64,000 nucleotides of DNA from Methylobacterium sp. J-090 (GCF_022829345.1 NZ_JAKSXV010000031.1:62001-126000), one strand, 5' to 3'; positions 42,265 through 52,256 are shown, counted from the stretch's first letter. Program-made: numbers and translations. Notes: generated by a model not told the origin, from the letters alone.

Positions 42265-44315
42265 CAGGCCTCTTCGAACCCCTCGATGCCGCCGCCGGCC
42301 GCAAGGCGGTGCTCGCCGAGGCCGCCCTGGTCTGGAACGCCCTGTTCCTCAACGATGTCCGCATCCGTTTCCAGGCCGAAGCCGCCCCGCAAATCTCCAT
42401 CGTCCTGGTCGCGCGCGGTGCGCGCCACATGCTGGCCTGGACCCTCTATCGCCTCGCCGCCGGGCAGAGCCTCGCGGGCGTGCCCTTCGAGGTCATCATC
42501 GTCGACAACGCCTCCGATCCGGAGACGCGGGCCCTGTTCGCCCGGATCGACGGCGCCACCATCGTGCTGAACGACAGCAACATCGGCTTCGGCCCCGCCT
42601 GCAACGCCGGCGCGGCGCTGGCGCACGGACAGCGTCTCCTGTTCCTCAACCCCGATGTCGACCTGATGCCCGGCGCCCTGCGCGCGCTCCTCGATACCTT
42701 CTCGGAGTTCGACGCCGTCGGCATCGTCGGCGCCCGCCTCGTCTTTCCGGGCGGCCTCCTCCAGGAAGCCGGCGCGAATTTTCACGACGACGCCCAGACC
42801 ACCCATCCGTACGGCCGGGGTCTCGCCGACCCCTTCGCGTCCGAGGCCTCCTTCGCCCGCGAGGTCGGCTACGTCTCGGGCGCCGTTCTGATGATCGAGG
42901 CCGCCCTGTTCAGGCAGCTCGACGGCTTCGACGACGGGTTCGCCCCGGCCTATTTCGAGGACACGGACCTGTGCGTGCGCTGCCATCAAGCGGGCCGCCG
43001 GGTGATCTACCAGCCGCGCGCCATCGCGATCCATGTCGAGAACGTCACCAGCGCCCGGCGCGACGATGTCGAGCAACTCCTCGACCGCAACCGCGCACGC
43101 TTTCGCGAGCGCCACGCCGCCTGGCTGTTCGGGCAGGGGCCCCAACGCACCGGTTTCGCTGCCCGCGACCACGATTCCTGGGCCCTGCGCATCCTCTACG
43201 TCGAGGACCGCGCGCCCCATCTCGACCTCGGTGCCGGCCTGCCGCGTGCCAACCATATCCTCAACGCCATGGCGGGCCTCGGCTACGCCGTGACGTTCTG
43301 CTCCATCCACGGCGAGCGCGAAGAGCCTGGCCAACTCTACCGCGACCTCTCCACCCGCATCGAGATCGTCGAGCCCTGCGGCGAGGAGGGGCTGCGCCGC
43401 CTCGTCCGGGAGCGGCCGGACTATTACGACGTGCTCTGGGTCAGCCGGCCGCCGAACATCGACCGGACGTGCCGTGTGCTGCACGACCTCGGCCTCACCC
43501 CCCGGGATGTCGGGCGGTCACGCGTCGTGTTCGATTCCGAAGCGGTCTTCGCCCTTCGCACCTTCGTCACCGGGGCGCTCTCCGGCGCGGCCGCCAACGG
43601 CCCCGCCCTGGCCCGGTCCTGCGCCCGCGAGGTCCGCCACTTCGCGGTGGCCGACCACGTGGTCTGCGTCTCGCAGGCCGAGGCGCGGGTGCTGCGCGCC
43701 CACGGCGTCCCCAACGCCACGGTACTGGGGCATGCGCTGCGTCCCCACCACAACCCACCGGGGTTTGCCGCCCGCGACGGCTTCGTGTTCATCGGATCGC
43801 TCGCCCGCGAGGGCGAGCCCAACATCGATTCCCTCGACTGGTTCTTCGCCGAGGTCTGGCCCCGTCTTCGAGCGCGCTTGCCGGAGGCGCATCTTACCCT
43901 CGTGGGCGCCGTGGCGCCCTCCATCCGCGAGCGGCTCACGGGCGAGGGCGTGCGCATCCTCGGCCGGGTCGAGGAGGTCGGCCCCGTCCTCGACGCCGCG
44001 CGCGCGTCGCTGGCGCCCACGCGCTTTGCCGCCGGCATCCCGCACAAGGTCCACGAGACCGTGGCGCGCGGCCTGCCGGGCGTTGTCACCCCGATCCTCG
44101 CCGCGCAGATCGGATGGCCGGACGGCACCGGCTCCCTGACCCGCGACTGGCGCGATCCGGCCGGCTTCGCCGAAGCCCTGGCGGACCTCCACACGGACGA
44201 GGTTCTCTGGACCGCGGTCCAGCGGGCGGGCCTCGCCCGCATCGGATCGGAATGCGATCCCGCCGCCTACGCGCAAACCCTGCGGCGCCTGTGCGAGGCC
44301 CCGACCTTCGCATGA
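42261..44315 (+). CDS. Bifunctional GT2-GT4 glycosyltransferase
   Basis: This 684-residue fusion has two catalytic units. An N-terminal GT2 domain (about 35-290) resembles rhamnosyltransferases: VIIVDNASDPETR, LNDSNIGFGPACNAGAALAHGQRLLFLNPDVDL (DxD-like Pro-Asp-Val-Asp), and FEDTDLCVRCHQAGRRVIYQP. A C-terminal GT4 domain (about 310-680) has FVFIGSLAREGEPN and a C-terminal donor site IPHKVHETVARGLPGVVTP. Such two-domain enzymes usually build short repeat units of surface glycans. It starts at ATG 42261, overlapping the preceding stop, and its own stop overlaps the next ATG. A single polypeptide with two activities suggests alternate sugar additions. Confidence 0.85.
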   Translation: MTGLFEPLDAAAGRKAVLAEAALVWNALFLNDVRIRFQAEAAPQISIVLVARGARHMLAWTLYRLAAGQSLAGVPFEVIIVDNASDPETRALFARIDGATIVLNDSNIGFGPACNAGAALAHGQRLLFLNPDVDLMPGALRALLDTFSEFDAVGIVGARLVFPGGLLQEAGANFHDDAQTTHPYGRGLADPFASEASFAREVGYVSGAVLMIEAALFRQLDGFDDGFAPAYFEDTDLCVRCHQAGRRVIYQPRAIAIHVENVTSARRDDVEQLLDRNRARFRERHAAWLFGQGPQRTGFAARDHDSWALRILYVEDRAPHLDLGAGLPRANHILNAMAGLGYAVTFCSIHGEREEPGQLYRDLSTRIEIVEPCGEEGLRRLVRERPDYYDVLWVSRPPNIDRTCRVLHDLGLTPRDVGRSRVVFDSEAVFALRTFVTGALSGAAANGPALARSCAREVRHFAVADHVVCVSQAEARVLRAHGVPNATVLGHALRPHHNPPGFAARDGFVFIGSLAREGEPNIDSLDWFFAEVWPRLRARLPEAHLTLVGAVAPSIRERLTGEGVRILGRVEEVGPVLDAARASLAPTRFAAGIPHKVHETVARGLPGVVTPILAAQIGWPDGTGSLTRDWRDPAGFAEALADLHTDEVLWTAVQRAGLARIGSECDPAAYAQTLRRLCEAPTFA

Positions 44316-45178
44316 GCGCCAAGCCCACCCCCCGCCAGCGGATCGTCGCGCGCGTCACGAAAATAGTTCGCCGGCTCATTCTCGGCCGGGTGCCCCGGCT
44401 GTTCGACGAGGACTTCTACCGGGCGACCTATCCGGATGTCGCCCGCACGGGTCTCGACCCCTATCTCCATTATGTCCGGCGCGGCGTCGGCCTCGGCTAC
44501 GATCCGAACGCCGATTTCGACACGGCGTTCTATCGCCGCCAGAGCGGGCCGACCCGCCTCGACCCCGTGCGCCATTACCTGCGCGTGGGCGCCGCCGCCG
44601 GCCTCGATCCGAGCCCGGCCTTCAGCACTCTGATGTATCTCGCCCGCTACCCCGATGTCGGCCGGGCCGGCATCAACCCCCTGCTGCATTTCCGCCAGGA
44701 CGGCCGACCCGAAGGCCGCATCGCCGCCCCCTCCGCGTCCGAGCCCGACCAATGGGTGGCGCTCGCCGGCGTGCGCGCCGCCCACCGCTGGGACTATCCC
44801 TCCGAACGGGGCCCGCGCTTCGCCCTCACCCTCCGGCGCGACGTACCCGTGACGGCCTGCCCCGACCACGCCCCCCGGATCTGCCTCGTTCTGACCCTCG
44901 ACGGGGCCGAGACCGCCGCCCTCGTCGAGACCGTCGCGGGGTTTTCGCAAGGGGGCCAGGATGCCGTCACCCTTGCCTTCGACACCGCCGTGCGGCCCCA
45001 TCCGCCGCGCCCGACCGCGATCCTCGCCCTGGAGCAATGTTTTCACGGGACCGGCGCGGACGGCACGGTGCTGTTGCGCTACGCCGAAGCCCGGCTCTGG
45101 GACCTCGTGCCCGAGCGGCCGCACCTGCGTGCCATCGGCCGGGGCGGCTGCCTCTCCGTTCGGGAGACCCTCCCCTGA
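44312..45178 (+). CDS. Protein with FY-PDV-type repeats, polysaccharide-associated
   Basis: This 288-residue protein has three repeats of about 40 residues near its N-terminus (about 31-68, 72-107, 112-146), each with a pattern such as FDEDFYRATYPDVARTGLDPYLHYVRRGVGLGYDP. These repeats are found fused to or beside GT2 and rhamnan-type glycosyltransferases and are of unknown function. The rest (about 150-288) shows DxxAA and strand-like segments with no clear catalytic motif. It has no signal peptide. It is the last of the ATGA-linked set, 96 bp ahead of the FIST gene. It might act as an acceptor-binding or scaffold protein. Confidence 0.75.
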   Translation: MSAKPTPRQRIVARVTKIVRRLILGRVPRLFDEDFYRATYPDVARTGLDPYLHYVRRGVGLGYDPNADFDTAFYRRQSGPTRLDPVRHYLRVGAAAGLDPSPAFSTLMYLARYPDVGRAGINPLLHFRQDGRPEGRIAAPSASEPDQWVALAGVRAAHRWDYPSERGPRFALTLRRDVPVTACPDHAPRICLVLTLDGAETAALVETVAGFSQGGQDAVTLAFDTAVRPHPPRPTAILALEQCFHGTGADGTVLLRYAEARLWDLVPERPHLRAIGRGGCLSVRETLP

Positions 45179-45274
45179 GGCATGCTTGCACGCGCCCGGG
45201 CGGACTGACACAGTCATGCCCAGAGGGACCATAAGGACGAAACGTCCATCCCCACCAAGGCACGGGAGCGAAGC

Positions 45275-46447
45275 GTGAGACACGGCACGCAGGTGCGCAC
45301 GCATCTGTGCGGGATCCGAACGGCCTGGACGGAAGCGTCCGAGGCCAGCGCCGCCGTGTCCGAACTCGCCGCCGCCATCGGCCCGGCCGACCTGTCGCAG
45401 ATCGTGGTCTTCTTCTCGTCCGATTACTGCGTCGAGATCCTCAATCACGCCCTGGCGGAGCGCTTTCCCGCGGTGCCGGTCGCCGGTTGCACCATGTCGG
45501 GCGGGATCTGCCCGGCCGGCGGCCTCGGGCGCGGCCTCGTCCTCATCGCCTTTCCGGCGGCGGGCTTTCGCATCGTCTCGGCCGTGCTCGACGACATCGA
45601 CCACCTCGATGTCGCCCGCACCGCGGCCTCCGTCCGCGCCCTGCGCCGCACCCTCGGCGGGGAGGCCGGTGAGCCGCCCTCGGGTGGGCGCTTCGCCCTC
45701 TCCCTCATCGACGGGTTGGCGAATGCCGAAGAGACCGTGGTCTCGGCCATCGCCTGGGCGCTGGACGGGATTCCCCTCGTCGGCGGTTCGGCCGGCGACG
45801 GCCTCGACTTTCGCGAGGCGACCCTCCTGCACGGCGGCGCGATCCACCGTCGGGCGGCGGTGCTGCTCCTCGTCGAGACCGCCTATCCGACGCAGATCTT
45901 CAAGAGCGACAATTTCGAGCCGACGACCACGAAGTTCGTGGTGACGGCCTCCGACGACGAGCGCCGCATCGTCTACGAACTCAACGCCGAGCCGGCGGCG
46001 CGGGAATACGCCATGGCGGTGGGGCTCGACCCGGAGGGCCTCTCACCCATGAGCTTTGCCGCCTACCCGTTGGCGGTGCGGATCGGCGGCGAGTATTTCT
46101 GCCGCTCGATCCGGCGCCTCGACCCGGAGAACGGGTCGCTCAGCTTCTTCTGCGCCATCGACGAGGGCGTGGTGCTCACCCTCGCCCGGCCGCGCGACAT
46201 CGTCGCCACCACCCGGATCGAGCTCGAACGCCTCGAGGCGCAGCTCGGCGGCATCGACCTCGTCATCGGCTTCGACTGCATCCTGCGCCGCCTCGACGCC
46301 GAGCACGCTCAGGTCCGCCACGGCATCTGCGACCTCTACCGGCGCTACGACGTCGTCGGCTTCGAGACCTACGGCGAGCAGTACCGCGCCATGCACCTCA
46401 ACCAGACCTTCACGGGGATCGCCATCGGGCGGCGCCTACCCGCATGA
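45275..46447 (+). CDS. FIST domain sensory protein (NosP-like)
   Basis: This 390-residue cytoplasmic sensor protein has FIST-N (about 40-240) and FIST-C (about 245-385) domains. FIST-N shows LSQIVVFFSSDYC, VAGCTMSGGICPAGG and LVGGSAGDG; FIST-C has REYAMAVGLDPEGLSPMSFAAYPLAVRIGGEYFCRSIRR and GFETYGEQYRAMHLNQT. In Pseudomonas a protein of this family is reported to bind heme and nitric oxide and control a neighbouring kinase; whether heme binds here is not shown. GTG 45275 has GGGAG upstream. The next gene, 10 bp later, is a histidine kinase, so the two form a sensor-kinase pair. Confidence 0.85.
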   Translation: MRHGTQVRTHLCGIRTAWTEASEASAAVSELAAAIGPADLSQIVVFFSSDYCVEILNHALAERFPAVPVAGCTMSGGICPAGGLGRGLVLIAFPAAGFRIVSAVLDDIDHLDVARTAASVRALRRTLGGEAGEPPSGGRFALSLIDGLANAEETVVSAIAWALDGIPLVGGSAGDGLDFREATLLHGGAIHRRAAVLLLVETAYPTQIFKSDNFEPTTTKFVVTASDDERRIVYELNAEPAAREYAMAVGLDPEGLSPMSFAAYPLAVRIGGEYFCRSIRRLDPENGSLSFFCAIDEGVVLTLARPRDIVATTRIELERLEAQLGGIDLVIGFDCILRRLDAEHAQVRHGICDLYRRYDVVGFETYGEQYRAMHLNQTFTGIAIGRRLPA

Positions 46448-46457
46448 CCCTCGACAC

Positions 46458-47810
46458 ATGAGTGCCACCGGCGAGCCCGAGAGCGCACACCGCATCGCCA
46501 AGCTCGAGCGCATCAACGCCGCGCTCATGGCCCATGTCGAGCGCAGCATGGACCAGCAGGGCAGCGCCTATTCGCTGTTCCAGACGGCGATCATGCTCGA
46601 GGGGCGCGTCCGCTCGCGCACAGAGGAGCTGACCGGGCTGATGCACAGCCTCGAGCGCTCCAACGCGGCCCTCGTCGCGGCCAAGGAGGAGGCGGAGACC
46701 GCCAACCGCTCGAAGACCCGCTTCCTCGCCGCCGCCAGCCACGACCTGCTCCAGCCCCTCAACGCCGCCCGCCTCTCGGCCTCGGCGCTGGCCGACATGC
46801 CGCTCGGCCCGGACGCGCGGGCGATCTCGGGCCAGATCGAGCGCGGGCTCCAGACCATCGAGGATCTGATCAAGACCCTCCTCGACATCTCCAAGCTCGA
46901 TGCCGGGGTGGTGCGTCCCGTGATCCGTCCCGTGCGCCTGTCCGATCTCCTCGCCGGCATCGCCGCGAGCTTCCAGCGCAGCGCCGAGGGCAAGGGCCTG
47001 CGCCTGCACGTGCGCGGCCCGGACCGCGTCGTGGCGAGCGATCCGGTGATGCTCGGGCGCATCGTGCAGAACCTCGTCTCCAACGCCCTGCGCTACACCC
47101 GGGTGGGCGGGGTGCTCATCGCCGTGCGGGCGCGGGGCGCGGCGGCCCGCATCGAGGTCATCGACACCGGCTGCGGCATCGTCCCGGCCGAGCGCGCCCT
47201 GGTGTTCGAGGAGTTCTATCGCGGCGAGGCCGAACTCATGGATTCCGAGCCCGGCCTCGGCCTCGGCCTCTCCATCGTCCAGCGCATGGCAACGGCCCTC
47301 GGCCATCCCCTGACCCTGGCCTCCCGCCCCGGCCACGGCACCCGCGTGAGCCTGACCGTGCCCCTCGGACCCGCCTTGCCGGAGGCCGAAGCCCGGATCA
47401 GCCCCGTGGCCACGCGCCTGACCGGCGCCCGAATCCTCGTCGTCGAGAACGACCCGGCCACGGCCGACGCGCTCGCCCGTCTCCTGCGCAACTGGGACGC
47501 GGAGGTTGTCGTGGTTCGCGATCTCGCCGGGGCGAGGGCGACCGGTCCGGTGCCGGACCTGCTCATCCTCGACTACCACCTCGACAACGGCGCCTGCGGT
47601 CTCGCCGTGGCCGAGCATTTTCGCGAAGCGACCGGGCGGCTCCTGCCCGTCATCGTCACCACCGCCGACCACGGCGCCGCGATCGCGGCCGAGGTCTCGG
47701 CCCTGGGCGCGGAACTCGTCCACAAGCCGACCCGGCCGGCGGAATTGCGGGCCCTGCTCACCGCGATGCTGGCGCGCGCGGCGTTTTCCTCGGCTCCGGC
47801 CGCCTGCTAG
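46458..47810 (+). CDS. Hybrid sensor histidine kinase with receiver domain (NahK-like)
   Basis: This 450-residue hybrid kinase has no membrane segment. The N-terminal coiled coil (about 10-82) is followed by a His-kinase core: H-box with His95 in [14 protein letters not shown]-box [14 protein letters not shown]1 IDTGCG, then a C-terminal receiver domain (about 322-440) with phospho-acceptor Asp372 in [11 protein letters not shown] and conserved Lys in VHKPTRP. The [11 protein letters not shown]-box is shared with NahK-type kinases partnered with FIST proteins. It probably autophosphorylates in response to the FIST partner. No matching response regulator or Hpt protein lies beside it. It precedes gltX by 10 bp. 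Confidence 0.9.
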   Translation: MSATGEPESAHRIAKLERINAALMAHVERSMDQQGSAYSLFQTAIMLEGRVRSRTEELTGLMHSLERSNAALVAAKEEAETANRSKTRFLAAASHDLLQPLNAARLSASALADMPLGPDARAISGQIERGLQTIEDLIKTLLDISKLDAGVVRPVIRPVRLSDLLAGIAASFQRSAEGKGLRLHVRGPDRVVASDPVMLGRIVQNLVSNALRYTRVGGVLIAVRARGAAARIEVIDTGCGIVPAERALVFEEFYRGEAELMDSEPGLGLGLSIVQRMATALGHPLTLASRPGHGTRVSLTVPLGPALPEAEARISPVATRLTGARILVVENDPATADALARLLRNWDAEVVVVRDLAGARATGPVPDLLILDYHLDNGACGLAVAEHFREATGRLLPVIVTTADHGAAIAAEVSALGAELVHKPTRPAELRALLTAMLARAAFSSAPAAC

Positions 47811-47820
47811 ACGGTCGCGT

Positions 47821-49167
47821 ATGACCATCGATCACTCCGCGCCCCTCGTGCGCTTCGCGCCCTCGCCCACGGGCTACCTCCATCTCGGCAATGCCCGGCC
47901 GGCGCTGCTGAACTTTCTGTTCGCGCGGGCCCGCGGGGGGCGCTTCCTCCTGCGCCTCGACGACACCGACCGGGAGCGCTCGACGGAAGCATTCGCGCAA
48001 GCCGTCGAGACCGATCTCGCCTGGCTCGGCATCGTGCCGGACCTGCGCGCCCGCCAGTCCGACCGGGCGGCGATCCACGACGCGGCGGCCGAACGCCTCA
48101 AGGCCGCCGGCCGGCTCTATCCCTGCTACGAGACCCAGGACGAGCTGGAGCGCCGGCGCCGGCGCCAGCTCGGGCGCGGCCAGCCGCCGATCTACGACCG
48201 GGCGGCCCTCGCCCTCACGGCGTCCGAACGCGCCGCCCTGGAGGCGGAGGGGCGTACGCCCCACTGGCGGTTCAAGCTCGAGCCGCGCACGGTCTCGTGG
48301 ACCGACCTCGTGCGCGGCGAGGCCCATGTCGATTGCGCCTCCCTGTCCGATCCCGTTCTGATCCGGGCGGACGGCTCCTACCTCTACACCCTGCCCTCCG
48401 TGGTGGACGACGCCGATCTCGGAATCACCCACGTGATTCGGGGCGAGGACCACGTCACCAACACCGGCGTGCAGGTGCAGATCTTCGAGGCGCTCGACCA
48501 TCCGGTCCCGGTCTTCGGCCACCACAACCTGCTGACCACGGCGGACGGGGAGGGCCTGTCGAAGCGCCTCGGCCACCTGTCCCTGCGCGGTCTGCGCGAG
48601 GCCGGCTACGAGCCGGCGGCGGTGCGGTCGCTCGCGGTCCTGACGGGCTCGGCCGAGGCGGTGCGGGCGGTGGCGTCGATGGACGAACTCGCCGGCCTGG
48701 TCGATCTCGCCCATATCTCGCGGGCACCGGCCAAGTTCGATCCGCACGAACTCGATGGGCTCAACGCCCGGCTCATCCACGCCATGCCGGTGGACGAGGT
48801 CCGCCACCGCCTGAGCGCCCTCGGCGTGCCGGCGGACGTGATGGAGCCGTTCTGGCTCACGGTCCGGGCCAACCTCGCGAAGGTCGCCGAGGCCGGGGAT
48901 TGGTGGCGGGTCGTGACCGGCCCGGTCTCCCCGGTGATCGCCGACCCGGCCTTCATCGCGACGGCCGCCGGCCTGCTGCCGGCCGAGCCGTGGGACGAGG
49001 GGACGTGGAAGGCCTGGACCGGGGCGGTGAAGGACCGCACGGGCGCCAAGGGCAAGGCCCTGTTCATGCCCCTGCGCCTCGCGCTCACCGGCCTGGAGCA
49101 CGGCCCGGATCTGGCCGGCCTTCTCCCCCTCATCGGCCGCGCGCGGGTGCTGGAGCGGTTGTCCTAG
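47821..49167 (+). CDS. gltX: Glutamate-tRNA ligase
   Basis: This 448-residue class I aminoacyl-tRNA synthetase charges tRNA with glutamate. The HIGH-type motif is HLGN at residues 21-24 in [21 protein letters not shown], and the KMSKS-type motif is [25 protein letters not shown] matches the start of the class core. Length is slightly under the usual 470 or so. Alphaproteobacteria often hold two GltX copies, one of which also charges tRNA-Gln; which one this is cannot be told. ATG 47821 begins 10 bp after the kinase, so it may be co-transcribed with the FIST-kinase pair, though no functional link is implied. Confidence 0.93.
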   Translation: MTIDHSAPLVRFAPSPTGYLHLGNARPALLNFLFARARGGRFLLRLDDTDRERSTEAFAQAVETDLAWLGIVPDLRARQSDRAAIHDAAAERLKAAGRLYPCYETQDELERRRRRQLGRGQPPIYDRAALALTASERAALEAEGRTPHWRFKLEPRTVSWTDLVRGEAHVDCASLSDPVLIRADGSYLYTLPSVVDDADLGITHVIRGEDHVTNTGVQVQIFEALDHPVPVFGHHNLLTTADGEGLSKRLGHLSLRGLREAGYEPAAVRSLAVLTGSAEAVRAVASMDELAGLVDLAHISRAPAKFDPHELDGLNARLIHAMPVDEVRHRLSALGVPADVMEPFWLTVRANLAKVAEAGDWWRVVTGPVSPVIADPAFIATAAGLLPAEPWDEGTWKAWTGAVKDRTGAKGKALFMPLRLALTGLEHGPDLAGLLPLIGRARVLERLS

Positions 49168-49293
49168 GCAGGTTCGCGTTGGCGCGCCAATGCTTCACCC
49201 CGCTGGGCTCTTCGAGAGCTACGCCTGACCCGGTCGTTCGGACCTCGCGAATCAACCGACGCCCCTCGGCACGATGGACGAGCGAGGGTGGCC

Positions 49294-50778
49294 TCACCGG
49301 GCCAGGACGCGGGCGGCCTCCTTCGTCGTGTCCACGGCGCGCGAGACGTCGGTGATTGATGCGGCGATGGTCGTGACGTTCCGCGAGATGGCCCGGACGG
49401 CGTCGGCCGCCTCCTGCATGCTCGACGACATCTCGCGGGTCACGACGCTCTGCTCCTCGACCGCGGCGGAGGTGCTCACGACGTAGTCCCGCATGGCCCC
49501 CACCGAGCCCTGGATCGTGCCCAGGGCTCCGACCACCTGATCGGAGGCGGCCTGCACGCTGTCGATCTCACGTGCGATCTGGTTCGTGGCCTGGGCGGCC
49601 TGGGCCGCGAGGTTCTTGACCTCCTGCGCCACCACGGCGAAGCCGCGCCCGGCCTCGCCGGCCCGAGCCGCCTCGATCGTCGCGTTGAGCGCCAGCAGGT
49701 TGATCTGGCTGGCGATGTTCTGGATCAGCGCCACGATGCCGCTCATGGCCGTCGCCGTCGTCGTGAGGCGCTGGGTCAGCGCGCCGGCCGCGTCGACCTG
49801 GGTGCGGGCCTCGTCCGTCGCCGTGCGGGCCTTGCTCATGCTGTGCGAGATCTCCTCGACGGAGGCGGCGAGTTCCTCGGCGGCGGCGGCCATGGTCTGC
49901 ACGTTGCCCGCGGTGTTGCCCGCGGCCTGGGACGCGGAGCGCGACTCCTCGGACGAGCGCAGGACGGCCGCGTCGATCGCGCCGAAATTCCGCTCGATCA
50001 GCCGTTCGAGGTCGGCGAGGAGCGCCACCTGCGCGGTGATGTCGGTCGCGAACTTCACGACCCGGGTGGGATGGCCGTTGGCATCGAGAATCGGATTGTA
50101 GGACGCCTCGATCCAGACCTCGCGCCCCCCCTTGCCGATGCGCTTGAACTGCCCCTTCTGGTGCTCGCCCTGGCGCAGCTTGGCCCAGAAGGCGGCGTAG
50201 GCGGGGCTGTCGCGCAGGGCGGGCTCGACGAACAGGCTGTGGTGCTGTCCGACGATCTCCGGCAGTGCGTAACCGACGACGGCCAGGAAGTTCGCGTTGG
50301 CCTCGGTGACCCGCCCCTGGAGATCGAAGGCGATGACCGCCTCGGCCTTGTGAATGGCCTCGATCTGCCCCTGCCGATCCGCGTCCTGAGCCTTCTGACC
50401 GGTGATGTCGGTGGCGAACTTGACGATCTTGTAGGGCTTGCCCCGGGAATCGAGCATGGGATTGTAGGAGGCTTCGATCCAGACCTTTCGGCCGCCCTTC
50501 CCGATGCGCCTGAACTGCCCGGTCTGAAACGCGCCGCACCGCAGCTTGTCCCAGAACGCGGCATAGGCCTGATTGTCCCGGATGGCAGGCTCGACGAAGA
50601 GGCTGTGATGCTTGCCTTCGATCTCATCCAGACCGTAGCCCAGCACCGCCAGAAAGTTCTCGTTGGCGCGGATGACGGTTCCATCGAGATCGAATTCGAT
50701 CACGCCCTGTGATCGCTCGATCGCCGCGATCTTCGCGGTCGTATCGGATTTCGTTCTATCCATTTTACTGAAGAACAT
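49294..50778 (-). CDS. Soluble methyl-accepting chemotaxis protein with two PAS domains
   Basis: This 494-residue chemoreceptor without membrane segments has two PAS domains followed by an MCP signalling domain. PAS1 (about 18-130) and PAS2 (about 140-252) are close duplicates (both have [45 protein letters not shown]). The signalling hairpin (about 290-485) has the conserved [29 protein letters not shown]. It is thus expected to sense a cytoplasmic signal such as redox state or a bound cofactor and act on CheA. No che genes are nearby. The start is ATG 50778; an inner ATG five codons later (MDRTKSDT) is possible. Confidence 0.93.
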   Translation of the reverse strand: MFFSKMDRTKSDTTAKIAAIERSQGVIEFDLDGTVIRANENFLAVLGYGLDEIEGKHHSLFVEPAIRDNQAYAAFWDKLRCGAFQTGQFRRIGKGGRKVWIEASYNPMLDSRGKPYKIVKFATDITGQKAQDADRQGQIEAIHKAEAVIAFDLQGRVTEANANFLAVVGYALPEIVGQHHSLFVEPALRDSPAYAAFWAKLRQGEHQKGQFKRIGKGGREVWIEASYNPILDANGHPTRVVKFATDITAQVALLADLERLIERNFGAIDAAVLRSSEESRSASQAAGNTAGNVQTMAAAAEELAASVEEISHSMSKARTATDEARTQVDAAGALTQRLTTTATAMSGIVALIQNIASQINLLALNATIEAARAGEAGRGFAVVAQEVKNLAAQAAQATNQIAREIDSVQAASDQVVGALGTIQGSVGAMRDYVVSTSAAVEEQSVVTREMSSSMQEAADAVRAISRNVTTIAASITDVSRAVDTTKEAARVLAR

Positions 50779-51084
50779 GCGCGATTGCCTTCATGGATAT
50801 TCGATAGGCCTGGAATACGGACTGATATGATTTCTTGATCAGTCATGCGCCATCGAAACAATGCACGATCACAATCGCCGCCCGCTGATTAACAGGACGT
50901 TTATTTTTGCGCCGATAACTCAACTAAAATACGAACAATGCACCTTTCGTGATAGTCGGCGTTCGCCTGATCGCCGGGTGGAAATCGGCCGCATCGCGAA
51001 GCAAGCGAAGGGCTTCCGCACAGGGCGCCGGCGCCTCCAAAACCCTGCTGTGGCTCGCCTTTCGGCGAACCGGCATCCGCCGCG
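50779..51084. other. AT-richer intergenic region between the chemoreceptor gene and xerC (306 bp)
   Basis: No supported gene lies here. The first half (50779-50950) is noticeably less GC-rich than its surroundings. Near the chemoreceptor start, ACTGAT (50821-50826) and ATCAGT (50838-50843) form an inverted repeat with an 11-bp spacer, perhaps a regulator site. No promoter pair was matched with confidence. The second half is just downstream of the xerC stop at 51085. Confidence 0.5.
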
Positions 51085-52116
51085 TCAGGCGATGCCCGAA
51101 CGACGACGCGGCGTTCCCGCCCGCGGATGGGCGGCGTCGAAGGCGTCCATCAGCCGGGCGGCATCGACCTTGGTGTAGAGCTGGGTCGTCGAGAGCGAGG
51201 CGTGGCCCAAGAGTTCCTGGATCGCCCGCAGCTCGCCCTGGCGGCCGAGCAGGTGGGTGGCGAAGGAGTGGCGCAGGGCATGCGGCGTCGCGCTCGGGGG
51301 GAGGCCCAGCGCCCCGCGCATGGCGGCGACGGCGTACTGGATGATGCGGGGCGAGAGCGGCCCGCCCTTGGCGCCGACGAACAGGGGTCCCTCCGGGTCG
51401 AGGGAATAGGGGCAGGCGCTGAGATAGGCCGCCACCGCCGCTTGCACGGCGGGCAGCACCGGCACCATCCGCATCTTGGCGCCCTTGCCGGTGACGGTGA
51501 TGGAATCCGTGCCCGGCCCGGGTGCGTCCTTGGCGGTGAGGCCGAGCGCCTCCGAGATGCGAAGCCCCGAGCCGTAGAGCAGCGCGATCACCGCCGCGTC
51601 GCGGGCGATGATCCAGGGCTCGCGGTCCTCGCCGTCCCGAAGGGCCGTGCCGGTCATGGCCTTCGCGGCGGGGATCGGGATCGGCCGGGGCAGGCGGCGC
51701 TCCACCTTGGGCGAGCGCACGGCGCCGAGCGCGGCCACGGTGCCGTGGCCCTCGCGGGCGAGGTGGCGGGCAAACGAGCGCAGGCCCGCGAGCTGGCGCA
51801 TGAGCGAGCGCCCGCCGATGCCCTCGGCCCGGCGCGCCGCCAGGAACCCGCGCAGGTCGCGGGGTTTGAGGCCGACGAGGCCGGGAATGTCGGGCCGCCC
51901 GTGGCGGGCTTGCCGGTGGGCGAGGAACTGGCGCAGGTCGCGGGCATAGGCTTGCGCCGTGTTGCCGGCCATCCGGCGCTCGCGCAGCAATTCGTCCTGC
52001 CAAGTGCCGAACGCGTCCTGGAGGGCGATGTCGCCGGGGAAGGCCAGAGTCTCGGAGATGCGCAAGGCGTCCAGGGAGGCCAAGGTGTCCGGCGGGGGCG
52101 GCGTGGGCTGGAGCAT
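51085..52116 (-). CDS. xerC: Site-specific tyrosine recombinase XerC
   Basis: XerC acts with XerD to resolve chromosome dimers at dif near division. This 343-residue protein has the N-terminal SAM-like DNA-binding domain (about 30-130; FGTWQDELLRERRMAGNTAQAYARDLRQFL) and the C-terminal catalytic domain with Arg in YGSGLRISEALGL, the His-x-x-Arg of HALRHSFATHLL, GHASLSTTQLYTKV and Tyr (TQLY). ATG 52116 (MLQPTPPPPD) is preferred to a longer frame starting 13 codons earlier. The gene is transcribed away from the phosphatase gene (divergent across 140 bp). It is an ordinary chromosomal recombinase; no integrase-type neighbour or att site is seen. Confidence 0.93.
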   Translation of the reverse strand: MLQPTPPPPDTLASLDALRISETLAFPGDIALQDAFGTWQDELLRERRMAGNTAQAYARDLRQFLAHRQARHGRPDIPGLVGLKPRDLRGFLAARRAEGIGGRSLMRQLAGLRSFARHLAREGHGTVAALGAVRSPKVERRLPRPIPIPAAKAMTGTALRDGEDREPWIIARDAAVIALLYGSGLRISEALGLTAKDAPGPGTDSITVTGKGAKMRMVPVLPAVQAAVAAYLSACPYSLDPEGPLFVGAKGGPLSPRIIQYAVAAMRGALGLPPSATPHALRHSFATHLLGRQGELRAIQELLGHASLSTTQLYTKVDAARLMDAFDAAHPRAGTPRRRSGIA

Positions 52117-52256
52117 GGGATCGTCCGGCGGGTTCGGCCCCCACTCAACGCCCACTCGGTTGACGCTCCGTTAGGGCGCGGTGCGACGTCGCCCTTTCCG
52201 CATCACGGCGCGCCGCCTATCTCGGCCATAGCTCCCGCCCTCCACATCGGACCTCC

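Noticed and set aside
41754..43484. A 576-codon minus-strand frame within the glycosyltransferase operon
   Set aside because: It is antisense to two coupled transferase genes and has no ribosome-binding site or family match.
42095..44311. Upstream extension of the repeat-protein frame over the GT2-GT4 gene
   Set aside because: Arg/Pro-rich shadow composition with no motifs; the true start at 44312 overlaps the previous stop.
44267..45847. A 526-codon minus-strand frame opposite the repeat-protein and FIST genes
   Set aside because: It is an antisense shadow of two supported genes and has no motif.
50861..51178. A 105-codon plus-strand frame between the chemoreceptor and xerC
   Set aside because: It has no ribosome-binding site, overlaps the end of xerC, and its second half is Arg-rich shadow sequence.
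51085..52116. A phage or island integrase
   Set aside because: The tyrosine recombinase has the length and motifs of chromosomal XerC; no att-like repeats, tRNA gene or mobile genes flank it.
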